From the NCBI GenBank assembly GCA_000310025.1, contig FN648635.1, positions 21,639 to 85,638 on the forward strand: a stretch of 64,000 nucleotides of DNA, read 5' to 3'. The notes under the pieces were generated by a model. It was not told the origin of the DNA and ran no database searches. It saw only the letters and a list, made by a program, of their open reading frames with translations. Below are positions 22,831 to 32,821 of the stretch, piece after piece; positions within the stretch are counted from its first letter, which is position 1; each line of letters opens with the position of its first letter. Source of the DNA: Ectocarpus siliculosus (taxonomy: Eukaryota; Sar; Phaeophyceae; Ectocarpales; Ectocarpaceae). A program made the translations under genes and the position numbers.

Positions 22831-23480
22831 GTGTAACGTCGACATTTTACACCTAGTAGATAACACTGTTTCCCAATGCGGAAATGCCCGATATTGCTTT
22901 AGCGTAGCCATATGTTGGCGCTTATTATACATACCAATACAAGTCTTACCAGGAATGTCTTGCCCTATTTGCATATCCAGAAAGTGTGCTGATTTCCCAC
23001 ACTGTTCTAGTGTAATGCGAACAGGATTTTCTGTCTCATCACCATCCATATCTAGCACTATCGTATGTAGGGTACATACCACCATACCTGATTACCCTCC
23101 TTATATATAATATCTTCAAATAAATGTTGGTCCAGTCTGGTTACCATATCGCACTGTAAAGATGTCATCTATACACCGTTTTGTACCAATGCTATACTGC
23201 TCAATAAATTCAAATGGATACAACGGTGTAGTCCCAGCTTGTTTAGCAATTAAATACTCCTCCACCATTTCCTTCAAAAAACATAATTCATGTGTAAACG
23301 CAAAAATATTCGCTAATTCGGGGGCCGGTGCCGTTCCCATAAATATACCAGAGGCTTGTTGGTACATGCCATTCCCAAATTGTACAAATCCTTCATCCAA
23401 AATAAAATCTATCCATTTACAGACGGCCCGTTCCCATCCAATGTGATTCGGTCGACCTCTACTAGACGTTGCGTTGCTCG

Positions 23481-23871
23481 GGTTTTCCTTATTTTTTTAG
23501 CCCGCTGTAGGGTTCAGAACCAGAACCTATTTTTCACCACAACGCTTCTGTGATACTTGGTCTTCGGGTTCTATTGATGACCCAATTACCCATTCAAATG
23601 CAGAGCAGTGCGGCTTTGCACTACCAGGGTTCTGCGCTAGGTTCGAGGTTCTTGTCTCTTATGGATGCTTGATTGACTTTACGGATGTCGTCGAGGAAGG
23701 GAACGGACAGATAGCTGTTGAGGGAAACTTGTTGTTGATTCGTCTCTTAGGGCTATTGTTATCGACCAATAAAACACGAAAAAAAAAACGAAACCGTGTT
23801 TTCTTGAACACATATGGAGGCGTTTTTGAACGAAAGCGTGAAAAGAAGGAGCCCGGTTTTTTTGGGGCTTG
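23481..23871. other. Flank of the RT pseudogene, nothing recognised
   Basis: No further RT blocks could be found upstream of the pseudogene. The stretch contains an A run and a minus frame without motifs (23906-23679). Confidence 0.35.
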
Positions 23872-24198
23872 CTACTGAAACGAATTCGTGTTTTTGACAG
23901 AAGCATCGGACAAGCTCACCGCAGGCGCTGTAACATCACTGAGAACGCTAGAAAGACCTGCCAGACTCACGTCCAGGTCTGTTGTGGAGATGGACAAGCG
24001 GCAGAAGCGGCGTTCAGTCCGTTCTTGGTCCAAAACTAGACATTGCGTGGTGCTCTCGTCTTCAACTGCTGCTGTTGGTGCTGGGGAATTTTTTTCGATC
24101 ACACATAGCAAACACGAAAACAGTAGAACGAGTACAGCAGCACCACCAAGACCTCCAAAGCGCTGATTCCTTCGGTTCGGCTGTCTATATGATACCAT
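23872..24198 (-). CDS. Possible first exon of a type II membrane protein
   Basis: From an ATG at 24198 the frame reads MVSYRQPNRRNQRFGGLG, then the hydrophobic stretch AAVLVLLFSCLLCVI, followed by a Ser/Thr-rich hydrophilic part. A short basic N-terminus with one hydrophobic helix is the layout of a signal anchor, as in Golgi glycosyl- and sulfotransferases. No catalytic exon is recognised next to it. A diverged copy of the region around the start (TTCGG-TTGGCCATCTATATGA) lies about 230 bp upstream at 24395. The call is weak and rests only on composition. Confidence 0.25.
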   Translation of the reverse strand: MVSYRQPNRRNQRFGGLGGAAVLVLLFSCLLCVIEKNSPAPTAAVEDESTTQCLVLDQERTERRFCRLSISTTDLDVSLAGLSSVLSDVTAPAVSLSDASVKNTNSFQ

Positions 24199-24349
24199 CT
24201 CCCGGCGCCGTGCTGCTTCGTGGGTATTGAGTGCTTGGGTGCTGCTCAATAAGGTGTGTGAGAGACGTGTGCCACCGCACCAAAATGCCGTTGGAAAAAT
24301 TGCGGCGAGATGATCTGTTTTGGTCGGACACATCAACATCAATCCACGG

Positions 24350-26165
24350 CGTCACGCAGCAGTAGAGCAACAGGGCCTCCACCACGCTACTTCTTTCGGA
24401 TTGGCCATCTATATGATGCTGGCCGTCAGCGCGGCTGCCGCCCTATGATTGTTGAGCTCGTCTACCTTTGGGTAGGTGGTGGTCAAAGATGGGAGTCGCA
24501 ACCGTGAAAAATGAGCTGGCAAACTGAAGAAATCGCAAGCAACACCCAGGTTGCGACACTCTGCCGTGCGCCTGTTGTTGCTAAAAACTGAAAACAGCAG
24601 GCCGGGTGGACGGGATCTTTCTAAGTGTGTTGTCCTCTGTGCCGGGTGCTGCTTATTGCGCTTTTATCGCTGCTCTATGGTGAGCAATACCATGTCAACC
24701 TGTTGTGTGCCGAGCAAAGCGTGTATTCAGGGAAGGAAACGTACTTTTTTTGATGACATCACGAAAAGAACAACCAAAAAAAAGTCGGGTTTTCTTTCAA
24801 CCGTTCCGTTTAAAAAAGAACGATTTCGACGTTGCGTTAACAATAACCCTTAGCGGCTGCTGCACTCAACCCAGCTGCATGCATACCAACACTGCTGTTG
24901 CTGCTAACCTATCCACGCACACACATGCTAAAGTCGAGCTCTACCTAGATCTCTGCAACCGAACTGGTACTCAACACATGCCCACTTGACCTTTACCCTT
25001 GACCGGGAGCTCTCTCTTCTCTGAACTCGTGGGGTCGACACAGAGCCAACTTCATGCGAACACATACGTCATCTCGGAGAATAGCAAATTACGCCGCATC
25101 TTAACGCCAACACACCAGAAAGCGGGGACAAGGTCCAAACAGCCCCTGAAACGAGCCTACTTCGTACCACACTTCATCCCTCATCCCGCGCCTTAGCATG
25201 CTAGTGATAGGCTCGACCCCCGGAGCATACAGCCACATGCAACATCAGCACGGCAGAAACACAACCCTTGCAGGCGAGGTTCAAGCAAAGGGCGGGCCAC
25301 CGTTATGAGTGCAGCACCGGTGGGAGACCGTTCGAAACACCAGGCGCCACTCGGCGAGAACGAGAAGTCGGGGTTCCGCCGCGTCTTTCATCGGGGGACA
25401 GCTGCGGGAGCGACAGTGATGGTAAGCACTCTAAAGCCACATATACTTGTGGGTATTCAATCTCAACGTAGGTAGACAACCAGTCCATTGTTCCGCTTCG
25501 TTGGTTACAGACCTGGTAGGAGTTGACTTGATACCCACACCATATCGCATACCCAACGAAACAAACTCGAACTAGGTAGGAGCTACAGGCAGGTACCGAT
25601 GTACTGTAGACAGACACGTAACACCACGTGCACGACCCCGGTAGCTCCGATGCTCTAGTGGTTACCGTCGTAATCCTGCTGCCAGCAGGTTCAACGCTCT
25701 CTCTCTCTCTCTCTCTCTCTCCCCCCCCCCCCCTCTCTCTCTGGAATGGAAGAGTTTTCATTTGGCCGCGGAAAACGTAGTACTTGGAGTAGTTGTTGAA
25801 CACTCGTTCCGGTCTCCGTTCGTGCACCGTCTCCGTTTGTGGACAAATTGCACTTCCAATAAATACTTCGAGCTCACGTTCGACGAGGGAAAAGAGACGG
25901 CAAAATCCTTCTCGCGATGCAAAATAAGGCGAGAACCGCAGGAGGAAAAAACGTTGAATGAATCGGCAGCAGACCCATCGTAGAAGCTTCCAACAGCAGA
26001 TCGTCTCCCACCAATCACACATCGGCTTTGTAAGACATTTTGTAAGACAGAGACAGATGATTAGGCGAATGGCACGAAGCTCGGGGAGAATCCCCCAAAT
26101 CTTCTTGAAAAACAGACGCAGCACAGCAGCAGCACACGTAGACAACATACGAGACAACCAACACA
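24350..26165. other. Intergenic; CT microsatellite, no gene
   Basis: Positions 25698-25742 are (CT)n with an internal C run. A 301-codon minus frame crosses this microsatellite (26208-25303) but has no recognisable domain and a composition unlike protein. Nothing else was identified. Confidence 0.4.
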
Positions 26166-26660
26166 GCAGCATACAAGACTGCTGTAGGCCAAGGGCGGCC
26201 AAGGGCACAAATCATAGGGGGCGTTGGGTGTGACTCTTAGAGCTCGTTGCCTGCTGTTGGCAGCACAAGCGAGGGACGACGCAAGTCAACCTGCGGTCTG
26301 TCTTCACCACCTGCCGATCCTTGGAGCTTCCCACACAGAGGCACCCCCACGACACAGACAACGAGATGTGCACACTGCTGTAGGTCAAGGGCAGCCAAAG
26401 GCACACACATGGCAGGCATCGGAAACGATTGTATGGCCTGAGACACAAGTCCAGTCTATCTGTGGTCTGTCTTCGTCTGCAGGCCAATCTATGCTTGCAC
26501 AACAGACGCACCCCCGACACAGAGACAAGTGAGACGTACACTGCAGGCGGAGGCCAAATACACGCATCGTAGGAGGCGTCGGGAGCGATTTTTAGGGCCC
26601 GTTGCTCGCTGCTACCAGCGTAAGCGAGGAACGCAAGTGCACAGCCACGCACAGCAGCAG
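26166..26660. repeat. Degenerate tandem repeat, about 190-bp unit
   Basis: Two to three units share CTGTAGG-CAAGGGC-GCCAA, GGCGT-GG--GAC, AGC-CAAGCGAGG, CTGTCTTC and GCACCCCC-ACACAGA words in the same order (starts near 26180, 26380 and 26540). Both strands are open over parts of it, giving spurious frames of 60-146 codons. Confidence 0.6.
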
Positions 26661-27194
26661 CAGCTGGTTACATGTAAGAGCTCGCCCATACCAGCGCTCT
26701 CATTCATCCCCGGGCTGCTAGACAGCAGACATCTGACTGACTGGTGGTGTCGGGTGAGGTGTGAGGGTGTCCAGTAGTGGCCTCTGTGATGGCGTAGGCT
26801 CCATCCATATCTATCTGCGCTTGCTTTGATGTCTCTCTCCGCCACTTCTTTTCGCGCTAGGCACACACAGAACGAAGAAGCCGAGGCGATGGACTTGGTA
26901 CATCAGTCCGATGCTGATACCCGTGCAGAAACAATTCACACGGTACAGGGGGTGTCCTTAGCCGTCCGGAGTGGCGCTTGCAATATCCTGAGGTAGTGGT
27001 ACACACCGCGCGACGCGCCTACGCATTCTACCCCTTTTGTTTAGCTCCCTTCGTTTCGCTCTCGGTATGTGTTACAATATGGAAATGTTAGCACATAGCC
27101 AGTATGAGTCAATGTTCACGGTGCCCCTATCTCCGCCGTGGTGGTTCGACGGGCTCCGCTTAGTACAAGTCTTTCCCGTAAGGGTACTCCCCCC

Positions 27195-27305
27195 CTTTCG
27201 GTGAGAACCCGGCGTGCTCCGCCCCGGCTTTGTAGGGCTGCAGGTCAATGATCTAACGACTGCAATACGGTATGCGTGACTACGAGTACACCCCCACCCC
27301 TCCAA
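27195..27305 (+). repeat. Poly-C-bordered repeat, 3' end only
   Basis: Only the last 110 bp of the family are present (GAGAACCCGGCGTGCTCCGC to GTGACTACGAGTACACCCCC). It abuts the LINE remnant directly. Confidence 0.7.
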
Positions 27306-27560
27306 GCAGCGAAAGTCATCCTGGGAATCTCCAAGCGCGTAAATAATGCAGCCGTCAGGGCAGAACTGGGGATCCAATGTTTACGATCGGGAAGAGACGC
27401 AAGGAAGCTGATATGCAGTACCGCATGTGCGGCATGGGAGAGAAGACGTTGCCGAGAATAGTCTGGGAGGCGACGTGGGCAAATAAAAAGAGGGGTAGAC
27501 AACCCACGGAGTGGGTCAAGGTTGTAGAGGACGTATTGAAGGGGTTCGTTATTTTTTTCT
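27298..27560 (+). pseudogene. LINE reverse-transcriptase C-terminal remnant
   Basis: One frame reads AAKVILGISKRVNNAAVRAE and LGIQCLRSGRDARKL. After a frameshift near 27400 it continues as MQYRMCGMGEKTLPRIVWEA and KKRGRQPTEWVKVVEDVLKG. The ILG-SKR-N-AVRAELG and RD--KL then M-E-LPR-V-----W---RGR order matches the region just after the RT domain of many non-LTR retrotransposons. Everything upstream (the palm) is missing, so this is a 5'-truncated, frameshifted piece, as left by incomplete LINE insertion. Confidence 0.6.
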
Positions 27561-28420
27561 CTATGCGTCGTCACGTTTTTGCTTGATTTAACCTGACTTC
27601 GGCGTATCTGTGGTGTTTGAAGTGTATCTTAGATTCGCCTTGGCACGCTGTACACGGCTTCTTTAATACGATAAAGCATGAAATTTCTCGCCTTTAACGC
27701 TATCCACTTTGGCTTACTTCGTGAGATGCTTGTATCTCATGTACGCAATCCAGGAAACAGACCATGTTTTTTCTTCGCCACCTCCCACCGTTTACAGCCA
27801 TGTTCCGGTGATTCCCGAAGGAGCATGCCACCATGTCGAAGAGGCGGCTGTTTTCCCTCCTGGCGCGGGTCAGGGGCGCCGTAGCATGGCGAGGGAGGGG
27901 GTAGGAGGCTCGACGGGCCGCGGTGCTGGACGATTAGAGGTGTGCTTCCCAAGGTGGGGGTCCACTGTGCGTTAGTCAATGGCAAAGGAAGGCTCGTGAT
28001 GAGGGGTCTTTGGGAAGGTGGTGGTGGGATTCGATTCCTTCTGGAAGCCCACCGATTTCTAGTGTTGCTCGTTGACTTATCGAGGACCGATCAGGTGGCG
28101 CAGATGACAGCCCCGTTTGACATCTCCGCGCTCGCCGCGCACACGAGGTAGGTTAAGGGCGGTGATATATATATACTTTTTTTTTCCGAGGTGGTCGTCT
28201 CTGTGTGTCCGTTTATTGACATGGTAGATGATACTTTCGTTGCTGCCGCTGCCGCTGCTGTTGTTGCTGCTCCTGCTGCTTCTGGTGGTGATGGTATGTT
28301 CAGGAGCGGAGCGTCCAGCCTGGATTTCAGGAGCTCGGCAGTACACGGACCGGAGCAGGATGCCGCCGCCACCGACGCCGCCAGTGCTGCTGATAGCGGC
28401 AGCGCCGGCGAAGGAAACGA
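27561..28420. other. Intergenic; GCT-rich microsatellite, no gene
   Basis: Positions 28235-28295 are rich in GCTGCT repeats, which produce Leu-, Ala- and Cys-rich spurious frames. No domain was recognised. Confidence 0.4.
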
Positions 28421-28510
28421 GAGCGTTGCCCGAGCGCTCCCGTAGAGAACAGGCGCGACCGGCCCTGAACAGAGAGAGAGGGCACTTTTCAGACGCCCAT
28501 CCATGCGTGC
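28421..28510 (-). repeat. Family P repeat, one end only
   Basis: This segment matches the family ends at 6862-6935 (inverted) and 37650-37740: CGTTGCCCGAGCGCTCCCG, GCGCGACCGGCCCTGAAC and GAGAGGGCACTTTTCAGACG. The remainder of the repeat is absent. Confidence 0.65.
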
Positions 28511-28874
28511 GCCCCGATAAAAATGGCGACTTGAATAGAGATAGCGCCCGCAGTTTAGAAAAATTATGTTGAGGAAATAGAGAGTTTCGGAAGAAAAGTT
28601 ATATTTAAGAGCGTTTCAGATTTAGATTTTAGTTTTGGAAGGTTCTGGGAAGATTATTCTGTGGCGAACAGTCTCAGATTTAAGAAATCTGGGACGTTTT
28701 GTGACGTGGGTTATAAACGTGCTTTGATTGGCTGATTGTCACAGTCTGGGAAGACCCACCGCACACATAACGCGCGGGCCCTCCGCCACCGGGAGCGCGA
28801 GGCACACACACACGATACCAGCAGCCAGCACACGCACCTCAACCTGGCAACACTACTACTAGAGTCGTCCCATC

Positions 28875-30691
28875 ATGTCACGTCTGCGTATCCGTGAGAG
28901 GATCGCGCGCAAAACACGAGCGATAGTGTTTTTGCAGTGCCGACAGATGTTCGAGGCCTACACCGACATATGGATGGCATACAACATGGCCTTCATCCAC
29001 ACGATGGCGAGTCTTGTCGCAGACGATGTGGCAACACGTGTGGCACGCCGAGACGTGACAAACTTCTTCAGCCCCCAAGACTGCGTCAACTTTCTTCGCT
29101 GCACACAGCCGCAGGTAGGTGCTTCCCAGTTCTCTGTCTGTGTGCATCCTACTTGCAAGAACGCCGCACTGCTGTATGTAAGTATGTAGACAGCACCAGT
29201 GCACAGCAGCAGTACACTTGTCCCCACACACTTCGTTCACATGTTGCCGAGGGTGTGTACACAGCGGCAGTGCGATAGAAGAAGTATTGAATGCACAAGC
29301 CGTGGGCCTTCACCGAACTCGGATCGTGTGTGACACCACACGTCTTGTCTCCTTTTTTCTTCGTTCCAGATCATGCTCATGCTGGATCTTCTTTTGATCC
29401 CTGCTTTCATCCGGACCGACTGTGGGTTTGTCGTGAGTGGGCGAGAGGCTCTTTGCGTGCTGCTGTATCGCCTGGCGTTTCCATGCCGTCTGAAAGACAT
29501 GCGCTTGGTTTTCGGGTTGAGCGAGTCGTGCATCTGCCAAACATTCAATTGGATGCTGCACTTCCTCGAGTTCAAATGGGGCTGGCTGCTCTCTCTCGAC
29601 GTGGAGCGACTGAAGCCGAGGTTGGTGGAGTTCGCCGAAGCCATCTACAACGCGGATTGCCCTCTCACACACTGCTGGGGCTTCATCGATGGAACCGTCC
29701 GCGGCATTGCGAGGTGTGTGCGATAATTATTGCCGTTTTCCAATGTGGTAGGAATTAATGCGGGGTGGGCACACCGGCAGTAGACTTTTATGCACAGAGT
29801 ACGATTCGAAGACTCTCACCAACAAAGTAAGGTTCAAATTTGTGATGTACCCAGGCAACAGTATGTCGGCCCGTTCTCCGTACGGTTCAAATGGAGCCAC
29901 TGCTGAATCCCCCCAGTTTTACATCACGTCGCCGGATTTGCATCGGCCAAACACATATTGTGCCGGTGCTTCTTGTTCTTGTACTCTTCGTAGGCCCGTA
30001 CGCTTCCAACGGTGGTACTACAATGGCCACAAGAGGAAGCATGCCATCAAGTTCCAAGGAGTGATTACCCCTGACGGACTCTTCGTCGATATGTGGGGCC
30101 CTGTGCTTGGCACACGGCATGACAGTTACTTGCTTGCGCAGTCTGGACTGATGCAGAAGCTGGCAACACACTTTAACAGCCCTTCTGGCCACCCGTACTG
30201 CCTGTATGGAGACCTGGCATACGGTTGAAGCGACCATCTCGCCTGCCCTTTTAGTGCCACATCCCACGGTCCGCTTACGCCCGAGATGGCCGACTTCAAC
30301 CAGCGCATGAGCCACTGCAGGGTGGCCGTGGAGTGGGGCTTCAAGGAGATGACGAGCAAGTGGGCATTTGTAGACATGAAGCCGCAGCAGAGTACTTGTT
30401 GAGCCCAGTAGGCAAGCAGTACCGAGTGGCTACCCTGCTCTCCAACATGCACTCCTGCCTTAATGGAGGCAACCAGATTTCGCAGTTCTTTAACGTGCAG
30501 CCGCCCACCCTCGAGGAATACCTTAAGGTGTAAGTCGTATAGTGTGTGACGTGTTTCAGACTTCAACGGTGGAGAAATGCGAGCATGCCCTGTCCAGGTA
30601 CTTGCGCGACGAGGTGTTCGCACTGGCCAGAAAAAGAGCAGGGTGGAAATTGTGGGTTAAATATAATGCCTGTGATTTGCGCCCTGATTGA
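28875..30691 (+). CDS. PIF/Harbinger DDE transposase, five exons, frameshifted
   Basis: Exon 1 (28875-29114, from MSRLRIRERIARKTRAIVFL) ends at a GTAGGT donor. Exon 2 (29370-29713) holds VFGLSESCICQTFNWMLHFL, a helix-turn-helix-like part, and HCWGFIDGTVRGIAR with the first catalytic Asp. Exon 3 (29994 to about 30225) joins in phase and reads KRKHAIKFQGVITPDGLFVD, then CLYGDLAYG with the second Asp. Exon 4 (about 30255-30534) has RVAVEWGFKEM (catalytic Glu), then a one-base frame change near 30394, then GKQYRVATLLSNMHSCLNGG and PPTLEEYLK. Exon 5 (30560-30691) is basic and ends at TGA. These blocks match the DDE_Tnp_4 family. The exon 3/4 junction phase is unresolved, and the frameshift suggests an inactive copy. 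The protein needs its Myb-like partner for DNA binding and nuclear import in known systems. Confidence 0.8.
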
Positions 30692-31499
30692 GCTTAGCCT
30701 ACAAATTTGCGACCCAGAAGATTAAACGACCGGGGCGTTCTGGTGTGGTAGCAAGCCGTGTGCAATTGCCGCCGTGTAGCCGTCACGTCCGGTATTAGCA
30801 AGTCCTTTGGTGTGTGGTTGTGTGTTTGTGGGAAAATCAGGAGCTCTAGAGAGAGCCGGGAGGGCTCCCATCGGAGGGGGTACAGAGAAGTACCTACACC
30901 CGTTTCAATTTCGCTTTTTTTTCGCCCGCTAAACTGATCGCTTGAATATACTGAAAAGAGTAGTGCAGGCAGGTTGGTAGTGCAGGGTTTCTGAGGGGAT
31001 CACTTCAAGGTCTGCCAGCCTACCACTCAACAAGCCTTGTATGAGGCTGGGAGTTGCGGCCATCGTGTCGCGGCCCGCGGTAATGGTGCACATGGAGATA
31101 GCTTGTGCGGCTACAGAATTTGTTCTCGCTCTCGCTCTCTACCACACCCTCTCGGTTCTCGTATCTCCATGGTAAAAACCTCGAAACAAACATTGCTACG
31201 AAACCTGGCACGAGAACGTCGCACTGACAGTCCAGGTTTCTGGCCGGCTGGACCCATAAGTGTCGAAGGGCTCCAGTCGATTAGCAACACACGAGTTAAA
31301 CACGTCGAATCCCTGCGGCTCTCTACGGTAGTAAGCGACTCTGCAGAAATAGCAACAAGGGCTCCCCTTCGCTACCACGTCGGTGAAATAGAATGGAAAG
31401 TAAAACACCCCCCATATAGCCACCTACAACCTTCACGCGGAACACTTCAACGCAAATATGCATTTGGCGACAGGAAGACGTGCACGTCGCAAACAGAGC
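30692..31499. other. Non-coding interval inside the Harbinger-type element
   Basis: No gene was seen. Frames of 60-195 codons on both strands lack motifs. Confidence 0.35.
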
Positions 31500-31565
31500 A
31501 ACTTTTTTCGGTTTTAAGGATTGGGGCATGCACGATTAGGGGTACCCCCCCCCCCCCCCCCCCCT
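31500..31565 (+). repeat. Poly-C repeat end, short relic
   Basis: Only the terminal words of the poly-C family are present (GGTTTTAAGGATTGGGGCAT, ACGATTAGGGGTAC), followed by a run of more than 20 C. The minisatellite starts directly behind it. Confidence 0.55.
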
Positions 31566-31629
31566 CCCGCTCTCTCGCAACGCAATCGCACGGCGCGGTA
31601 TACCTCTTCGACCACAACAAATAAAAAAC

Positions 31630-32660
31630 AAATAAACGAAAAAAAACAAAGCACTGCAGCCGCCACGCCGCCAGCAACGCAACAAGCACGGACACCCCGC
31701 CCTCCCGTGAAAAACAAAGCTACGAAAAAACAAAACGAGGGACTGCAGCCGCCACGCCGCCAAAAATGCAGCAAGCACGGACACCCCCTCCTCCCTTCAA
31801 AAACAAAACTACGAAAAAACAAAACGAGGGACTGCAGCCGCCACGCCGCCAAAAATGCAGCAAGCACGGACACCCCCTCCTCCCTTCAAAAACAAAACTA
31901 CGAAAAAACAAAACGAGGGACTGCAGCCGCCATGCAGCAAGCACGGACACCCCGCCCTCCCGTGAAAAACAAAGCTACAAAAAAAAAAAAGAGGGACTGC
32001 TGCCGCCACGCCGCCTGCAATGCAACAAGCACGGACACCCCCTCCTCCCTTCAAAAACAAAACTACAAAAAAACAAAACGAGGGACTGCAGCCGCCACGC
32101 CGCCTGCAATGCAACAAGCACGGACACCCCCTCCTCCCTTCAAAAACAAAACTACGAAAAAACAAAACGAGGGACTGCAGCCGCCACGCCGCCAAAAATG
32201 CAGCAAGCACGGACACCCCGCCCTCCCGTGAAAAACAAAGCTACAAAAAAAAAAACGAGGGACTGCAGCCGCCACGCCGCCTGCAATGCAACAAGCACGG
32301 ACACCCCCTCCTCCCTTCAAAAACAAAACTACAAAAAAAAAACCCGAGGGACTGCAGCCGCCACGCCGCCTGCAATGCAACAAGCACGGACACCCCCTCC
32401 TCCCTTCAAAAACAAAACTACGAAAAAACAAAACGAGGGACTGCAGCCGCCACGCCGCCAAAAATGCAACAAGCACGGACACCCCCTCCTCCCTTCAAAA
32501 ACAAAACTACGAAAAAACAAAACGAGGGACTGCAGCCGCCACGCCGCCAGCAATGCAACAAGCACGGACACCCCTCCATCCTAGAAAAACAAAGCTACGA
32601 AAGAAAACAAAACACTGCAGCCGCCACGCTGCCACCAATGCAACAAGCACCGACGCCCCC
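31630..32660. repeat. 88-bp GC-rich minisatellite, about 12 copies
   Basis: The unit contains GACTGCAGCCGCCACGCCGC, CAAGCACGGACACCCC and AAAAACAAAACTACGAAAAA. Copies start about every 88 bp (AAGCACGGAC near 31684, 31772, 31861, 31939, 32027 and so on to 32645); one copy is about 11 bp shorter. Two sub-types alternate irregularly: CCCGCCCTCCCGTGAAAAAC and CCCCTCCTCCCTTCAAAAAC. Because 88 is not a multiple of three and the unit lacks stops, frames of more than 220 codons run through it on the plus strand; they are artefacts of the repeat. Confidence 0.9.
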
Positions 32661-32821
32661 CCCCTCCCCCAGTGGCCGTATGGAAGTAGAGTAGTACCAT
32701 ATGCGCGTCACCCAGAGCAGCTTTGTTTTCTTGAGCGTGGTACCAAGAAAATGTTCTACGGTTTCTTACTCTCTGCCACGGCCATCTGCACCTTCAATCG
32801 CATCATTTCCAACTCGAAGTT

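Larger units (their letters stand above)
21299..23480 (-). pseudogene. Reverse-transcriptase pseudogene, interrupted
   Basis: The reading direction is from about 23480 down. The first piece contains CKWIDFILDEGFVQFG, then QASGIFMGTAPAPELANIF (RT fingers/palm block) and RCIDDIF, the catalytic YxDD-type box in the R-x-IDD form seen in Penelope-like and some non-LTR elements. Two one-base frame changes follow (near 23126 and 23095), then KSAHFLDMQIGQD and the thumb-like KRQHMATLKQYRAFPHWETV. At 22839 the frame is broken by a 1266-bp insertion. It resumes exactly at 21564 (CQICRFAIRCTDIRFFQAAT) after one copy of the target duplication. The N-terminal RT blocks are missing, and no GIY-YIG or other endonuclease is seen. 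The lineage is therefore tentative: Penelope-like is preferred, with other non-LTR groups possible. Confidence 0.75.

Noticed and set aside
25303-26208. 301-codon minus-strand open frame
   Set aside because: It runs through a CT microsatellite, is rich in Cys/Trp/Leu without any domain pattern, and overlaps a tandem repeat.
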